DNA of 64,000 nt, taken from NCBI RefSeq assembly GCF_014648255.1, contig NZ_BMQT01000005.1:80017-144016 (forward strand), given 5' to 3'. The DNA is from Nocardioides albus (lineage in GTDB: Bacteria; Actinomycetota; Actinomycetes; Propionibacteriales; Nocardioidaceae). The translations under genes and the position numbers were made by a program. The notes under the pieces were generated by a model, which had not been told where the DNA came from, searched no databases, and saw only the letters and a list, made by a program, of their open reading frames with translations. Below, piece after piece: positions 44,746 through 52,962 of the stretch (position 1 is the stretch's first letter; every line of letters starts with the position of its first letter).

Positions 44746-44770
44746 GGGTCTCGACAATCTCGACCACCGG
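44746..44770. repeat. GGTCTCGACA-family repeat, short copy
   Basis: GGTCTCGACAATCTCGACC, extended by ACCGG, lies in the leader of the paaX-like gene. It matches the short form of the repeat family seen in the acyl-CoA ligase gene (56363-56385) with one base changed. Confidence 0.7.
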
Positions 44771-44780
44771 GGCGCAGGCT

Positions 44781-44820
44781 GCAACATTATAGAAGACGAC
44801 TGTGGTAACATCTGTAACAT
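44781..44820. promoter_or_regulatory. Divergent PaaX/acyl-CoA dehydrogenase control region
   Basis: GTAACAT occurs at 44805-44811 and 44814-44820 (9-bp period, the second overlapping the ATG), and a similar GCAACAT at 44781-44787. On the minus strand 44786-44791 reads TATAAT, a perfect -10 for paaX-like transcription. The repeated heptamers are candidate operator half sites. A repeat-family copy GGTCTCGACAATCTCGACC lies at 44747-44765. Confidence 0.45.
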
Positions 44821-46465
44821 GACGACTGGCAGTCACGAGGCTCATTCCACCCATGTGGTCAGCAACCAGGTCCCGCCGTTGGTGGGTCACAACACGGCCG
44901 GAGACCCGGTCCTGCGGGAGGGCGTCGAGCGTGAGGGCGCGGCGTGGGCGCTGCCGGAGATCGACGAGCTGGGTCGCCTCGCCGGCACCGCGGAGGCGCA
45001 GGACTGGGGCCGGCTCGCCGAGCGGGTGCCGCCGCGTCTGCACACCCACGACCGCTACGGTCACCGCGTCGACGAGGTCGAGTACGTCCCGGCGTACCAC
45101 CAACTGATGGCCACCGCGGTGGAGCACGGCCTGCACGCTGCCCCCTGGGCCGACGACCGCGCCGGCGCCCATGTCGCCCGGGCCGCGAAGTTCTTCGCCT
45201 GGAACGTCGACGCCGGCCACGGCTGCCCGATCTCGATGACCTACGCGGTGGTCCCCGCGCTGCGGGCCAACCCCGAGATCGCCGCCAGGTTCGAGCCGCT
45301 GCTGACCAATCGGGAGTACGACTTCGGCCTCCGCGACCCCCAGACCAAGCGCGGTCTGATCGCCGGGATGTCGATGACCGAGAAGCAGGGCGGCTCCGAC
45401 GTCCGCGCGAACACGACGACCGCGACGCCGCAGACGGATGGGACGTACGTCCTGCGCGGGCACAAGTGGTTCACCAGTGCGCCGATGAGCGACATGTTCC
45501 TCACGCTCGCCCAGACGTCCAACGGAGTCTCGTGCTTCCTCGTGCCGCGGGTGCTGCCCGGCGGTGAGCGCAATGCGATGCGCTTCATGCGGCTCAAGGA
45601 CAAGCTCGGCAACAAGTCGAACGCCTCCTCCGAGATCGAGTACGACGCGGCCACCGGCTGGCTCGTCGGCGAGGAGGGCCGTGGGGTCCGCACGATCGTC
45701 GAGATGGTCAACATGACCCGGCTCGACTGCGTGATCGGCTCCTCGGCCGGCATGCGCACCGCGCTGACCATGGCGGCGCACCACGCCCAGCACCGCTCGG
45801 CGTTCGGCAAGCTCCTGGTCGACCAGCCGGCGATGCGCAACGTACTGGCTGACCTGCAGGTCGAGTCCGAGGCGGCGACGACTGCGATGCTGCGGCTGGC
45901 GGGTGCCAACGACCGGGCGATCCGCGGCGACGAGGGCGAAGCGGCTCTGCGTCGGATCGCCCTCGCCGTCACGAAGTACTACGTCTGCAAGCGCGCGCCG
46001 TTCATGGTCAACGAGGCCCTGGAGTGTCTCGGCGGGAACGGCTACATCGAGGACTTCGACGTCGCGCGCATCTACCGCGAGATGCCGCTCCTCTCGATCT
46101 GGGAGGGGTCGGGCAACGTCGCGGCGCTCGACGCCCTGCGAGCGCTCGCGAAGGAGCCGCACTCCCTCGACGCGTTCATGGCGGAGGCCGAGCTCGCCGC
46201 CGGTGCGGACGCCCGCTATGACGCCGCGCTGGACCGGTTGAAGAAGGAGTTCACCTCCTTCGACGACCTCGAGCTCCGGGCGCGACGGATCGTGGAGCAG
46301 ATGGCGCTGGTCTTCCAGGGCTCGCAGCTCGTTCGGCACGCGCCTGCCCCCGTCGCCGACGCGTTCTGCGCCTCACGTCTCGGCCGGGACTGGGGTGGCG
46401 CCTTCGGGACGCTGTCGCCGCGCGGAGACCTGGGCGCGATCATCGAGCGAGCCCTTCCGGCCTGA
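44819..46465 (+). CDS. Acyl-CoA dehydrogenase, AidB-like
   Basis: 548 residues. The long N-terminal segment (VSNQVPPLVGHNTAGDPVLREGVEREGA) and motifs GMSMTEKQGGSDVRANTT, RGHKWFTSAPMSD, MTRLDCVIGSSAGMR and ECLGGNGYIEDFDVARIYREMPLLSIWEGSGNV place it with AidB-type acyl-CoA dehydrogenases, FAD enzymes that in some bacteria are linked to alkylation stress. RIYREMPLLSIWEGSGN is the FAD/substrate region. Start ATG 44819; earlier in-frame codons fall in the control region. The PaaX neighbour hints at a catabolic role instead of a repair role. Confidence 0.85.
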   Translation: MTTGSHEAHSTHVVSNQVPPLVGHNTAGDPVLREGVEREGAAWALPEIDELGRLAGTAEAQDWGRLAERVPPRLHTHDRYGHRVDEVEYVPAYHQLMATAVEHGLHAAPWADDRAGAHVARAAKFFAWNVDAGHGCPISMTYAVVPALRANPEIAARFEPLLTNREYDFGLRDPQTKRGLIAGMSMTEKQGGSDVRANTTTATPQTDGTYVLRGHKWFTSAPMSDMFLTLAQTSNGVSCFLVPRVLPGGERNAMRFMRLKDKLGNKSNASSEIEYDAATGWLVGEEGRGVRTIVEMVNMTRLDCVIGSSAGMRTALTMAAHHAQHRSAFGKLLVDQPAMRNVLADLQVESEAATTAMLRLAGANDRAIRGDEGEAALRRIALAVTKYYVCKRAPFMVNEALECLGGNGYIEDFDVARIYREMPLLSIWEGSGNVAALDALRALAKEPHSLDAFMAEAELAAGADARYDAALDRLKKEFTSFDDLELRARRIVEQMALVFQGSQLVRHAPAPVADAFCASRLGRDWGGAFGTLSPRGDLGAIIERALPA

Positions 46466-46505
46466 CCTGGCCGCCAGAGGCTGCTGGAGCAGGGCTGGGG
46501 TTGGC

Positions 46506-46569
46506 GCGCTATGACAGAGGGTCCGAGCTTGGGAAGTGATTCACAAGCTCGGACCCTCTGTCGTAGCGC
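46506..46569. terminator. 26-bp stem hairpin between convergent genes
   Basis: 46506-46531 pairs with 46544-46569 over 26 positions, with one G-U pair in RNA and a 12-base loop. It lies 40 bases after the dehydrogenase stop and 34 bases from the end of aztA on the other strand, so it probably stops both. It is unusually long and close to perfect for a simple terminator. Confidence 0.75.
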
Positions 46570-46603
46570 AGCCGAGACGGGTATGCCGACGGCCGCGAGG
46601 ATC

Positions 46604-47248
46604 TCACCCGACGATGCGACCGTCCTCGAACCGGATGACATGCTCCGCGGCGGCGATGCTCTCCTCGTCGTGGGTGACGCACACGACCGTGGCCCCGCGA
46701 GCGGCCTCCTCGGTGAGGATCTCGCGGGTGCGTCCGCGGCTGCCGGCGTCGAGCCCCGCCGCGGGCTCGTCCAGGAGCAGGATCTCAGCGTTCTGGACGA
46801 TGCCCTGAGCCAGTAGCGCCCGCTGGCGCTGTCCCCCGGAGAGCTCGCCGAACGTACGCCGCTCCAGGCCGGTCAGGTCGACCCGGCCGATCGCCTCGGC
46901 GATCGCGGTCTGTCTGCCGGCCTGCCGGTCCCGCCGGTGCTGGCGCCCCCAGGTCCCGATCGCGACGACGTCCTGGACGGTCACCGGAAGCGCGTCCGGG
47001 GTCGAGGGCCGTTGCACGACCAGCGCGAGCCGCCCGCGGCGGTCGACCGTGCCGCGTCGCGGGCCTCGGACCCCGGCGAGCAGCTCGACGAACGTCGACT
47101 TCCCGGACCCGTTCGGCCCGGCGACGGCAGTGACCGTGCCGGGCGTGAAGCGAGCGCTGACGTCGTGGAGAACGTCCTGGCCGTCGTACCCGAAGCACAG
47201 GCTGCGGGCGGACAGGTGGGAGGAGTCGGTCGGGTCGGAGGGAAGCAC
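46604..47248 (-). CDS. aztA: Zinc ABC transporter ATP-binding protein
   Basis: About 214 residues. Walker A AGPNGSGKST, signature LSGGQRQRALLAQG, Walker B EILLLDEPAAGLD and an H-loop VCVTHDEESI make a complete ABC ATPase of the metal-import (ZnuC/AztA) class. I prefer GTG 47248 because TATAGT on the minus strand is 7 nt ahead; GTG 47257 is the other option. It is divergent from the permease gene, with a Zur-like box between them, and should power zinc uptake. Confidence 0.87.
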   Translation of the reverse strand: MLPSDPTDSSHLSARSLCFGYDGQDVLHDVSARFTPGTVTAVAGPNGSGKSTFVELLAGVRGPRRGTVDRRGRLALVVQRPSTPDALPVTVQDVVAIGTWGRQHRRDRQAGRQTAIAEAIGRVDLTGLERRTFGELSGGQRQRALLAQGIVQNAEILLLDEPAAGLDAGSRGRTREILTEEAARGATVVCVTHDEESIAAAEHVIRFEDGRIVG

Positions 47249-47266
47249 ATGCAGCACTATAGCAAT

Positions 47267-47281
47267 TGGTAACCATTCTCA
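47267..47281. promoter_or_regulatory. Zur-like operator between aztA and aztB
   Basis: The minus strand reads TGAGAATGGTTACCA. Against the actinobacterial Zur consensus as I know it (TGAAAATCATTTTCA) eleven of fifteen positions agree, including the TGA...CA ends. It lies upstream of TATAGT (aztA) and TAGAGT (aztB), so one zinc-loaded repressor could shut both directions. Confidence 0.6.
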
Positions 47282-47303
47282 TTAACCGCTAGAGTCCCGC
47301 TCC

Positions 47304-48191
47304 GTGCCGTCGATCATCGAACCCTTCCGGACCGACTTCATGCTGCAGGCGCTGGCCGGTGGCGTGCTGGTCGCAGCGATCTGCGGGGTCGTCGGCACCT
47401 GGGTCGTGATCCGGGGAATGGCGTTCCTCGGTGAGGCGATCGGGCACGGGATGCTCCCGGGTGTCGCCCTCGCGACGGTCCTCGGCGCACCCGTCATGCT
47501 CGGCGGCGCGGTCAGCGCGATCGTCATGAGCGCGACGATCGGAGCGCTCCAGCGACGTGGCCGGCTGACGTACGACACCAGTATCGGGCTGCTGTTCGTG
47601 GCGATGCTCTCGCTCGGCATCATCATCGTCTCCCACTCGCGCAGCTTCGCCACGGACGCGACGGCGATGCTGTTCGGCGACGTGCTCGCCATCGGCACCG
47701 ACGACATCACCGTCCTCGCCGTCGCTCTCGCCGTCACCCTCGCCATCGCCATCGGGTTCCACCACTCGTTCGTCGCCTCGGCCTTCGACCCCAGGATCGC
47801 CCGTACGTTGGGCCTTCATCCGCAGCTGGCCCAGGTGATGCTCGTCGGTCTGGTGACTCTCGCCGTGGTCGCGTCCTACCAGGCGGTCGGCTCGCTGCTC
47901 GTGATCGCGCTGCTCCTCGCGCCGGCCGTGGCCGCCGGCCAATGGACCACGAGGATCCCCACGACCATGGCCTGCGCCGCCGCGATCGGCGCCGTCGCGG
48001 TTTTCCTCGGCCTGACCGCGTCCTGGTACGCGGAGACCGCAGCCGGAGCCTCGATCGCCTGCGCCGCGATCCTCACCGCGGTCGCCTCCGGGCTGCTCCG
48101 CAGCGGCCTCGGTCTTCTTCGACGTCTGTCCCCCACATCCGAAAGGACCACATGCACCGCAGGACACTCGCCGGCGTCGTCACAGGGCTGA
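47304..48191 (+). CDS. aztB: Zinc ABC transporter permease
   Basis: 295 residues with about eight hydrophobic segments. GTWVVIRGMAFLGEAIGHGMLPGVALA and RSFATDATAMLFGDVLAIGTDDI are hallmarks of ABC-3 permeases for Zn/Mn. TAGAGT at 47290-47295 is 8 nt before the GTG, indicating a leaderless mRNA. The last 15 residues overlap the next gene by 40 bases. Confidence 0.9.
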   Translation: MPSIIEPFRTDFMLQALAGGVLVAAICGVVGTWVVIRGMAFLGEAIGHGMLPGVALATVLGAPVMLGGAVSAIVMSATIGALQRRGRLTYDTSIGLLFVAMLSLGIIIVSHSRSFATDATAMLFGDVLAIGTDDITVLAVALAVTLAIAIGFHHSFVASAFDPRIARTLGLHPQLAQVMLVGLVTLAVVASYQAVGSLLVIALLLAPAVAAGQWTTRIPTTMACAAAIGAVAVFLGLTASWYAETAAGASIACAAILTAVASGLLRSGLGLLRRLSPTSERTTCTAGHSPASSQG

Positions 48192-49378
48192 CGCTGGCCG
48201 TCAGCACGGGATGCGCCAGCACCGCGACCCCTCGGGTCGACGACACAAGCGCCGGCTCGGAGAAGGACCATGGCGCCGTCGAAGGCGCCCAGGAGGTCGC
48301 CGAGCCCCAGCTCCATCTGACCACGATCGCCGCCGACGGCGCGGTCGCCCAGCTCGACCTGATCGAGGGGAGCACCGCGAAGGTGGGGATCATCGGCGCC
48401 CCGAGCGCGGTCGAGAGCGACGGCCGCTACCTGTTCGCGACCACCGCGGACGGCGTGGAGGTCGTCGACAGCGGCGTGTGGACGTGGGACCACGGCGACC
48501 ACTTCCACTACTACCGGGCCGAGCCGATGCTGCTCGACACGGTCGAGGGCGAAGGCGAGGCGACGGTCGCGACCGGGCCGCTGTCCACCGCCGGCTCGAC
48601 CGGGGTGTTCTTCGAGGGCAGCGGTGAGGCGGTCCTCCTCGACAACGAAGCCCTCGCCGACGGTGAGGTGCGCGAGCAGTTCCGGATCGATGGCGAGCCC
48701 CATGCCGGGCTGGTCGCGCCGTTCGGTGACGGCGCCCTGGTGACGGTCGCCGCCGACGGCGAGGTGACCGGGCTGAGCTATCACGACGCCGACGGCAGCG
48801 TGGTCGGGGAGCAGATCCCCTGCGCCCAGGCGAGCGGCACCATCACGACCCGCGTCGGTGTGGTCATCGGTTGTGCAGACGGTGCGGTGCTGGCCACCGA
48901 GTCGGACGGCAGACCGAGCTTCGAGCGGATCGCGTACCCGAAGGGCACCACCGCTCCGCGGGCGACGGCGTTCGACGGTCGTAAGAGCCGCCCGACCGTC
49001 GCAGCGCTGTCCGGGAAGACAGGGATCTGGCTCCTCGACACCCGTGAGCGGACCTGGAGCCACCTCGATGCTGGCGTACCGCTGCGTCAGGTGGTCGCCG
49101 CCGACGACGAGGAGGGACACGTCCTCGCCCTCGACACCACCGGCCGGGTCCGCGTCTTCGCCGCCGAGGATGCCAAGCAGCTCGCCGCGACGGAGCCCCT
49201 CGTGGACCTGAGCGAGGCCGCCGCGGGAGTCGACCTGGTCGTCGACCAGGAGCGTGCCTACCTCAACGTGCCTACCGAGGGGGTCGTCCACGAGATCGAC
49301 TACGCCGACAAGGCGCGGATCGCGCGGACGCTCGAGACGCCCACCGCTCCGGTGTTCTTCACGGAGTCGGGCCGATGA
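48152..49378 (+). CDS. aztD: Zinc metallochaperone AztD-like lipoprotein (first copy)
   Basis: 408 residues with a lipoprotein-type signal (LTLAVSTGC). The mature part is a beta-propeller: repeated units such as VESDGRYLFATTADGVEVVDSG and AEDAKQLAATEPLVDLSEA. HGDHFHYYRAEPMLL near residue 110 carries the His cluster typical of AztD, a propeller chaperone that hands Zn to AztC in Paracoccus. GAAAGGA lies 5 bases before ATG 48152. It overlaps aztB and the next gene. Confidence 0.8.
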   Translation: MHRRTLAGVVTGLTLAVSTGCASTATPRVDDTSAGSEKDHGAVEGAQEVAEPQLHLTTIAADGAVAQLDLIEGSTAKVGIIGAPSAVESDGRYLFATTADGVEVVDSGVWTWDHGDHFHYYRAEPMLLDTVEGEGEATVATGPLSTAGSTGVFFEGSGEAVLLDNEALADGEVREQFRIDGEPHAGLVAPFGDGALVTVAADGEVTGLSYHDADGSVVGEQIPCAQASGTITTRVGVVIGCADGAVLATESDGRPSFERIAYPKGTTAPRATAFDGRKSRPTVAALSGKTGIWLLDTRERTWSHLDAGVPLRQVVAADDEEGHVLALDTTGRVRVFAAEDAKQLAATEPLVDLSEAAAGVDLVVDQERAYLNVPTEGVVHEIDYADKARIARTLETPTAPVFFTESGR

Positions 49379-50298
49379 GGCGCCTGCTCGGGGCCGCCGC
49401 CGTGATCGCGGTCGCGACGACGCTCACGGCCTGCGCTGGAGGTGACGACGGCGACGACCGCCCGCACATCGTGGTGACCACCAACATCCTCGGTGACGTC
49501 GTCGCGAACACGGTCGGCGACGCCGCCCGAGTCACCACCCTGATGCGACCGAACGCCGACCCGCACTCCTTCGAGATCTCGGCACGGGAGGCTGCGATGA
49601 TGCGCGATGCCGACCTGCTCGTCTCCAACGGGCTCGGGCTCGAGGAGGGCCTCCAGCGCCACCTCGACAAGGCGGCCGAGGCCGGCGTCGAGACGTACGT
49701 CGCGGGGGAGCAGATCGACGTCCTCGACTACTCCGACGGCGAAGCCGAAGGCACCCCGGACCCGCACTTCTGGGCCGACCCGGCTCGGATGCGCGACGTC
49801 GTCGACGGTCTCGAGGCTGCAGCGGCGGACATCGACGGCATCGACGACCAGCTGGTGGAACAAGCAGCGGCGGCGTACCAGGCCGAGCTCGAGAACCTCG
49901 ACCAGGAGATGACCGACTCCTTCGCGAGCATCCCCGAGCAGCACCGCAGCCTGGTCACCAACCATCACGTCTTCGGCTACTTGGCCGATCGGTTCGGGTT
50001 CCGCGTCGTCGGCGCGGTCATCCCGGGCGGGACGACCCTGGCCGCCCCCAGTGCCGCGGACCTTCGTGATCTGTCCGAGGCGATCGAGCAGGCCGACGTA
50101 CCGACGATCTTCGCCGAGTCCTCGCAGCCGGACCGGCTCATCCAGGTGCTCGCCGACGAGGCGGGCGTCGACGTCGACGTCAGCGAGCTGTTCACGGAGT
50201 CCCTGACCGAGAAGGGCCAGGGCGCCGACACCTATCTCACCATGATGCGCGCCAACACCGAGCGCATCACCAGCGGGCTCTCCGAGCCCACCGATTGA
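49375..50298 (+). CDS. aztC: Zinc ABC transporter substrate-binding lipoprotein
   Basis: 307 residues. Lipobox LTAC (Cys20), then the cluster A-I fold: HIVVTTNILGDVVANTVGD, LMRPNADPHSFEISAREAAM with the first His ligand, PDPHFWADPARMRDVVDGL with the second, and VTNHHVFGYLADRFGFRVVGAVIPGG with the third. No long His-rich loop is present, as in AztC. It captures Zn outside the membrane. ATGA overlap with the upstream gene. Confidence 0.88.
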   Translation: MRRLLGAAAVIAVATTLTACAGGDDGDDRPHIVVTTNILGDVVANTVGDAARVTTLMRPNADPHSFEISAREAAMMRDADLLVSNGLGLEEGLQRHLDKAAEAGVETYVAGEQIDVLDYSDGEAEGTPDPHFWADPARMRDVVDGLEAAAADIDGIDDQLVEQAAAAYQAELENLDQEMTDSFASIPEQHRSLVTNHHVFGYLADRFGFRVVGAVIPGGTTLAAPSAADLRDLSEAIEQADVPTIFAESSQPDRLIQVLADEAGVDVDVSELFTESLTEKGQGADTYLTMMRANTERITSGLSEPTD

Positions 50299-50308
50299 AA
50301 GGCGCACC

Positions 50309-51493
50309 ATGCAGACCCCACAGAACCGTGCCCTCCGGGCCGTCGCGGCGGTGGCCGGCGTATCGCTGGCGCTCTCGGCGTGCGGATCGACCGCAGAAGG
50401 CGACGAGTCCACGAACCAGAAGTCGGCAGACGCCGGCAACCGCCTCGCCGTCTCCTATGCCGACGGGATCGCCGTCCTGGACGGCGAGACCCTCGAGGTC
50501 GTCGACGAGTTCGAGACCGAGGAGTTCGTACGCCTCAACTCGGTCGGCGACGGCCGCAACCTCGCGGTCACCACCAGCAAGGGCTTTCAGGTGCTCGACG
50601 CCCAGACCCCCGAGCTGACCGACCTCGTCTTCGAGGCCGACGCCGGCGGCCACGTCGTCCACCACGGCGACAAGACGGTCCTCTACGCTGACGGCAGCGG
50701 CGAGACGACCATCTTCGATACCGACACGCTCGGTGACGCAGGCAAGCTTCCGGAGACGACGACCTGGACGGCTCCCGAGGCCCACCACGGCGTCTCGATC
50801 GTGCTCGAGGACGGGACCCTGCTGACCACGGTGGGCACCGAGGAGAGCCGCTCGGGCGCCATCGCGCTCGCCCCGAAGGGCGACGATTTCGAGCAGATCG
50901 CCGCCAACGACACGTGCCCCGGGATCCACGGCGAGGGCACCGCGGCCGACGAGGCGGTGGTCTTCGGCTGCGAGGACGGCGCACTGCTCTACCGCGACGG
51001 TGCGTTCGAGAAGCTCCAGGCGCCCGACGAGTTCGGCCGGATGGGCAACGCGTACGTCTCGGAGACCAGCCCCATCATCGTCGGTGACTACAACACCGAC
51101 CCCGACGCGGAGGGCTACCTGCTCGACACCGTCACGCTCATCGACACCGAGAAGAGCACCTTCAAGCCGGTCGCGCTTCCCGAGGGTGTCGAGTACACCT
51201 TCCGCGACGTCGCCCGCGGCCCCGACGACCTGGCCTACATCCTCGCCACCGACGGCTCGATCCACGTCCTGGATCCCGCGACCGGCAAGATCACGGACGA
51301 GTTCCCGGTCGTGAAGCCCTGGGAGGGCCCCGCCGAGTGGCAGGACCCGCACCCCGCGATCAAGGTGAACGGCGACATCGCGTACGTCACCGAGCCGGCC
51401 GCCAACACGGTCCACGCCGTCGACCTCACCTCCGGTGAGGTCACCGCCTCGGTCGAGCTCGACGAGCAGCCGAACGAGATCGCCATCGGCTGA
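50309..51493 (+). CDS. Zinc metallochaperone AztD-like lipoprotein (second copy)
   Basis: 394 residues with lipobox LSAC (Cys25). Propeller motifs repeat: VSYADGIAVLDGETLEVVDEF, TTSKGFQVLDAQTPELTDLV, ILATDGSIHVLDPATGKITDEF, DLTSGEVTASVELDEQPNEIAI. HVVHHGDKTVLYADGSG holds a His cluster at about the position of the one in the first copy. It starts 10 bases after aztC, with GAAAGG ahead. Its role as a second chaperone is inferred from the operon. Confidence 0.78.
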   Translation: MQTPQNRALRAVAAVAGVSLALSACGSTAEGDESTNQKSADAGNRLAVSYADGIAVLDGETLEVVDEFETEEFVRLNSVGDGRNLAVTTSKGFQVLDAQTPELTDLVFEADAGGHVVHHGDKTVLYADGSGETTIFDTDTLGDAGKLPETTTWTAPEAHHGVSIVLEDGTLLTTVGTEESRSGAIALAPKGDDFEQIAANDTCPGIHGEGTAADEAVVFGCEDGALLYRDGAFEKLQAPDEFGRMGNAYVSETSPIIVGDYNTDPDAEGYLLDTVTLIDTEKSTFKPVALPEGVEYTFRDVARGPDDLAYILATDGSIHVLDPATGKITDEFPVVKPWEGPAEWQDPHPAIKVNGDIAYVTEPAANTVHAVDLTSGEVTASVELDEQPNEIAIG

Positions 51494-51509
51494 GGCTGGG
51501 GCAGCCCGC

Positions 51510-51653
51510 CGCTGGTCGAGCCGCGAGGCCGCCTGCGGCCGAGCGTGTCGAGACCAACACGGTCCCAACGAGCGCGACGGGGGACTGTGTTGGTCATCTC
51601 GACAAGCTCGATACGACGCTCGACACGCCTCCGCCTGGCGGCTCGACCAGCGG
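51510..51653. repeat. Inverted pair of GGTCTCGACA-family repeats
   Basis: Copy A is 51510-51560 and copy B about 51588-51653 in the opposite orientation; their inner ends (GACCAACACGGTCCC and GGGACTGTGTTGGTC) are complementary but for one base. The pair sits between the convergent second AztD gene and the MarR gene and could form a cruciform or act as a two-way stop. Copy A is identical over 51 bases to 55104-55154. Confidence 0.85.
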
Positions 51654-51660
51654 GCGGCGG

Positions 51661-52080
51661 TCAGGAGAGGGCTCGGCGGGCGGTGTCCAGGAACGTACGG
51701 AACGAGTCTCGGTCCTCGGGACCGAGGTCGGCCAGCATCTGCTCCTCGAGCTCCTCGACGCGAGGGTCGTAGGTGTCGAGGAATGTGCGGCCCTCGGGGG
51801 TGAGGCTGATCAGCATGCGGCGCCGGTTGTCGGGGTCGGTGCGGCGCTCGATGAGGCCCCGGCGCTCGAGGGCGCCGATGAGATCGGCGGCGGACTGGGC
51901 GCGTACGAACGAGGCGCGGGCCAGGTCGGCGGCGCTCATCGTGGGGCGGCGCTCGAGCACCGAGAGGGCGGTGTACTGCAGGGCGGTGACCCCTGATTCC
52001 TTCAGGACGGCGTCGAGGCGGGCTCGGGTGGCGAGCTCGAGCTGCTTGACGACGTAGAGCAGCAGGGGTGCATCGGTCAT
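51661..52080 (-). CDS. MarR family transcriptional regulator
   Basis: 139 residues. Winged helix with dimer helices: SGVTALQYTALSVLERRPTMSAADLARASFVRAQSAADLIGALERRGLIERRTDPDNRRRMLISLTPEGRTFLD, where DPDNRRRMLISLT is the MarR wing. It is divergent from the catabolic operon and the palindrome CAGGATTCCTG lies between, so it is probably the operon's repressor, released by a CoA thioester or aromatic acid as in the CouR/FerR group. Start ATG 52080; the frame continues upstream without conserved sequence. Confidence 0.88.
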   Translation of the reverse strand: MTDAPLLLYVVKQLELATRARLDAVLKESGVTALQYTALSVLERRPTMSAADLARASFVRAQSAADLIGALERRGLIERRTDPDNRRRMLISLTPEGRTFLDTYDPRVEELEEQMLADLGPEDRDSFRTFLDTARRALS

Positions 52081-52104
52081 GCGGTCATTCAAGCATCGCT
52101 GCGC

Positions 52105-52147
52105 TTGCGAGAGGCGCCTACTTCTGCGATTATCAGGATTCCTGTCA
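52105..52147 (+). promoter_or_regulatory. Promoter and MarR-type operator of the catabolic operon
   Basis: TTGCGA (52105-52110), 17 bases, GATTAT (52128-52133) form a candidate promoter; the palindrome CAGGATTCCTG (52134-52144, within TATCAGGATTCCTGTCA) begins right after the -10 and covers the likely start of transcription. The same palindrome occurs twice before the transporter gene at 58427-58453. Confidence 0.7.
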
Positions 52148-52164
52148 ATCACGAGGAGTTCATC

Positions 52165-52962
52165 ATGCCCGGAACCTCCCCCTGGTCGGAGCTGCCCGAT
52201 GCCCTGCGGGCAGAGCGCGTCGACGACATCGCGGTGCTGACCCTCGCCCGCCCCGCGAAGCGGAATGCGCTCAGCGACGAGGCGGTGCTCGGGATCGAGC
52301 GGTTCTTCGATGGCCTCGAGCCGGACGTACGCGCTGTCGTCATCGACGCTGACGGCGACCACTTCTGCGCCGGGCTCGACCTCGCCGAGATGACCGAGCG
52401 CGACACCCTCGCCGGGGTCACCCACTCGCGGATGTGGCACCGGGTCTTCGAGAAGATCGAGTTCGGGCCGGTCCCGGTCGTGGCGGCGCTGAAGGGGGCC
52501 GTGGTCGGGGGCGGGCTGGAGCTCGCCGCCGCCGCGCACATCCGGGTCGCGGAGGAGTCCACCTTCTATGCCCTGCCCGAGGGACAGCGCGGGCTCTTCG
52601 TCGGTGGCGGTGCCTCGGTGCGCGTCCCGCGGCTCATCGGGGTCTCCCGGATGGCCGACATGATGCTGACCGGCCGTCGCTACGACGCGCAGGAGGGGCT
52701 CGGGTTGGGCCTGAGTCAGTACGCCGTCGCCGACGGCACCGGCCGCAAGACCGCCCTCGAGCTGGCCGGCCGGATCGCGCAGAACGCGCCGCAGACCAAC
52801 TTCGCCGTCGTCCAGGCGCTGCCGCGCATCGCCGAGGCCAATCCTCGCGACGGCTTCCTGATGGAGTCGCTGATGGCCGCGATCGCGCAGGGGACCAACG
52901 ACGCCAAGGGCCGGATGCAGGACTTCCTCGACGGCAGGGCCAAGAAGGTGACGGACCAGTGA
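52165..52962 (+). CDS. Enoyl-CoA hydratase/crotonase family protein
   Basis: 265 residues. Crotonase core: VLTLARPAKRNALSDEAV, DHFCAGLDLAEM (first oxyanion-hole Gly region), VAALKGAVVGGGLELAAAAHIRVAEESTFYALPEGQRGLFVGGGASVRVPRLIG. The LPEGQRGL stretch has Glu at the usual catalytic position. GAGGAG at 6 nt fixes ATG 52165. First gene of the operon; in a hydroxycinnamate-type route it would hydrate the unsaturated acyl-CoA, comparable to CouH. Confidence 0.85.
   Translation: MPGTSPWSELPDALRAERVDDIAVLTLARPAKRNALSDEAVLGIERFFDGLEPDVRAVVIDADGDHFCAGLDLAEMTERDTLAGVTHSRMWHRVFEKIEFGPVPVVAALKGAVVGGGLELAAAAHIRVAEESTFYALPEGQRGLFVGGGASVRVPRLIGVSRMADMMLTGRRYDAQEGLGLGLSQYAVADGTGRKTALELAGRIAQNAPQTNFAVVQALPRIAEANPRDGFLMESLMAAIAQGTNDAKGRMQDFLDGRAKKVTDQ

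Noticed and set aside
44570..44818. Longer N-terminus for the AidB-like dehydrogenase
   Set aside because: The upstream in-frame part runs through the PaaX gene start and control region and its residues are not family-like.
51588..51653. Insertion sequence end
   Set aside because: No transposase, no target duplication and copies lie within genes in frame; a short repeat family fits better.
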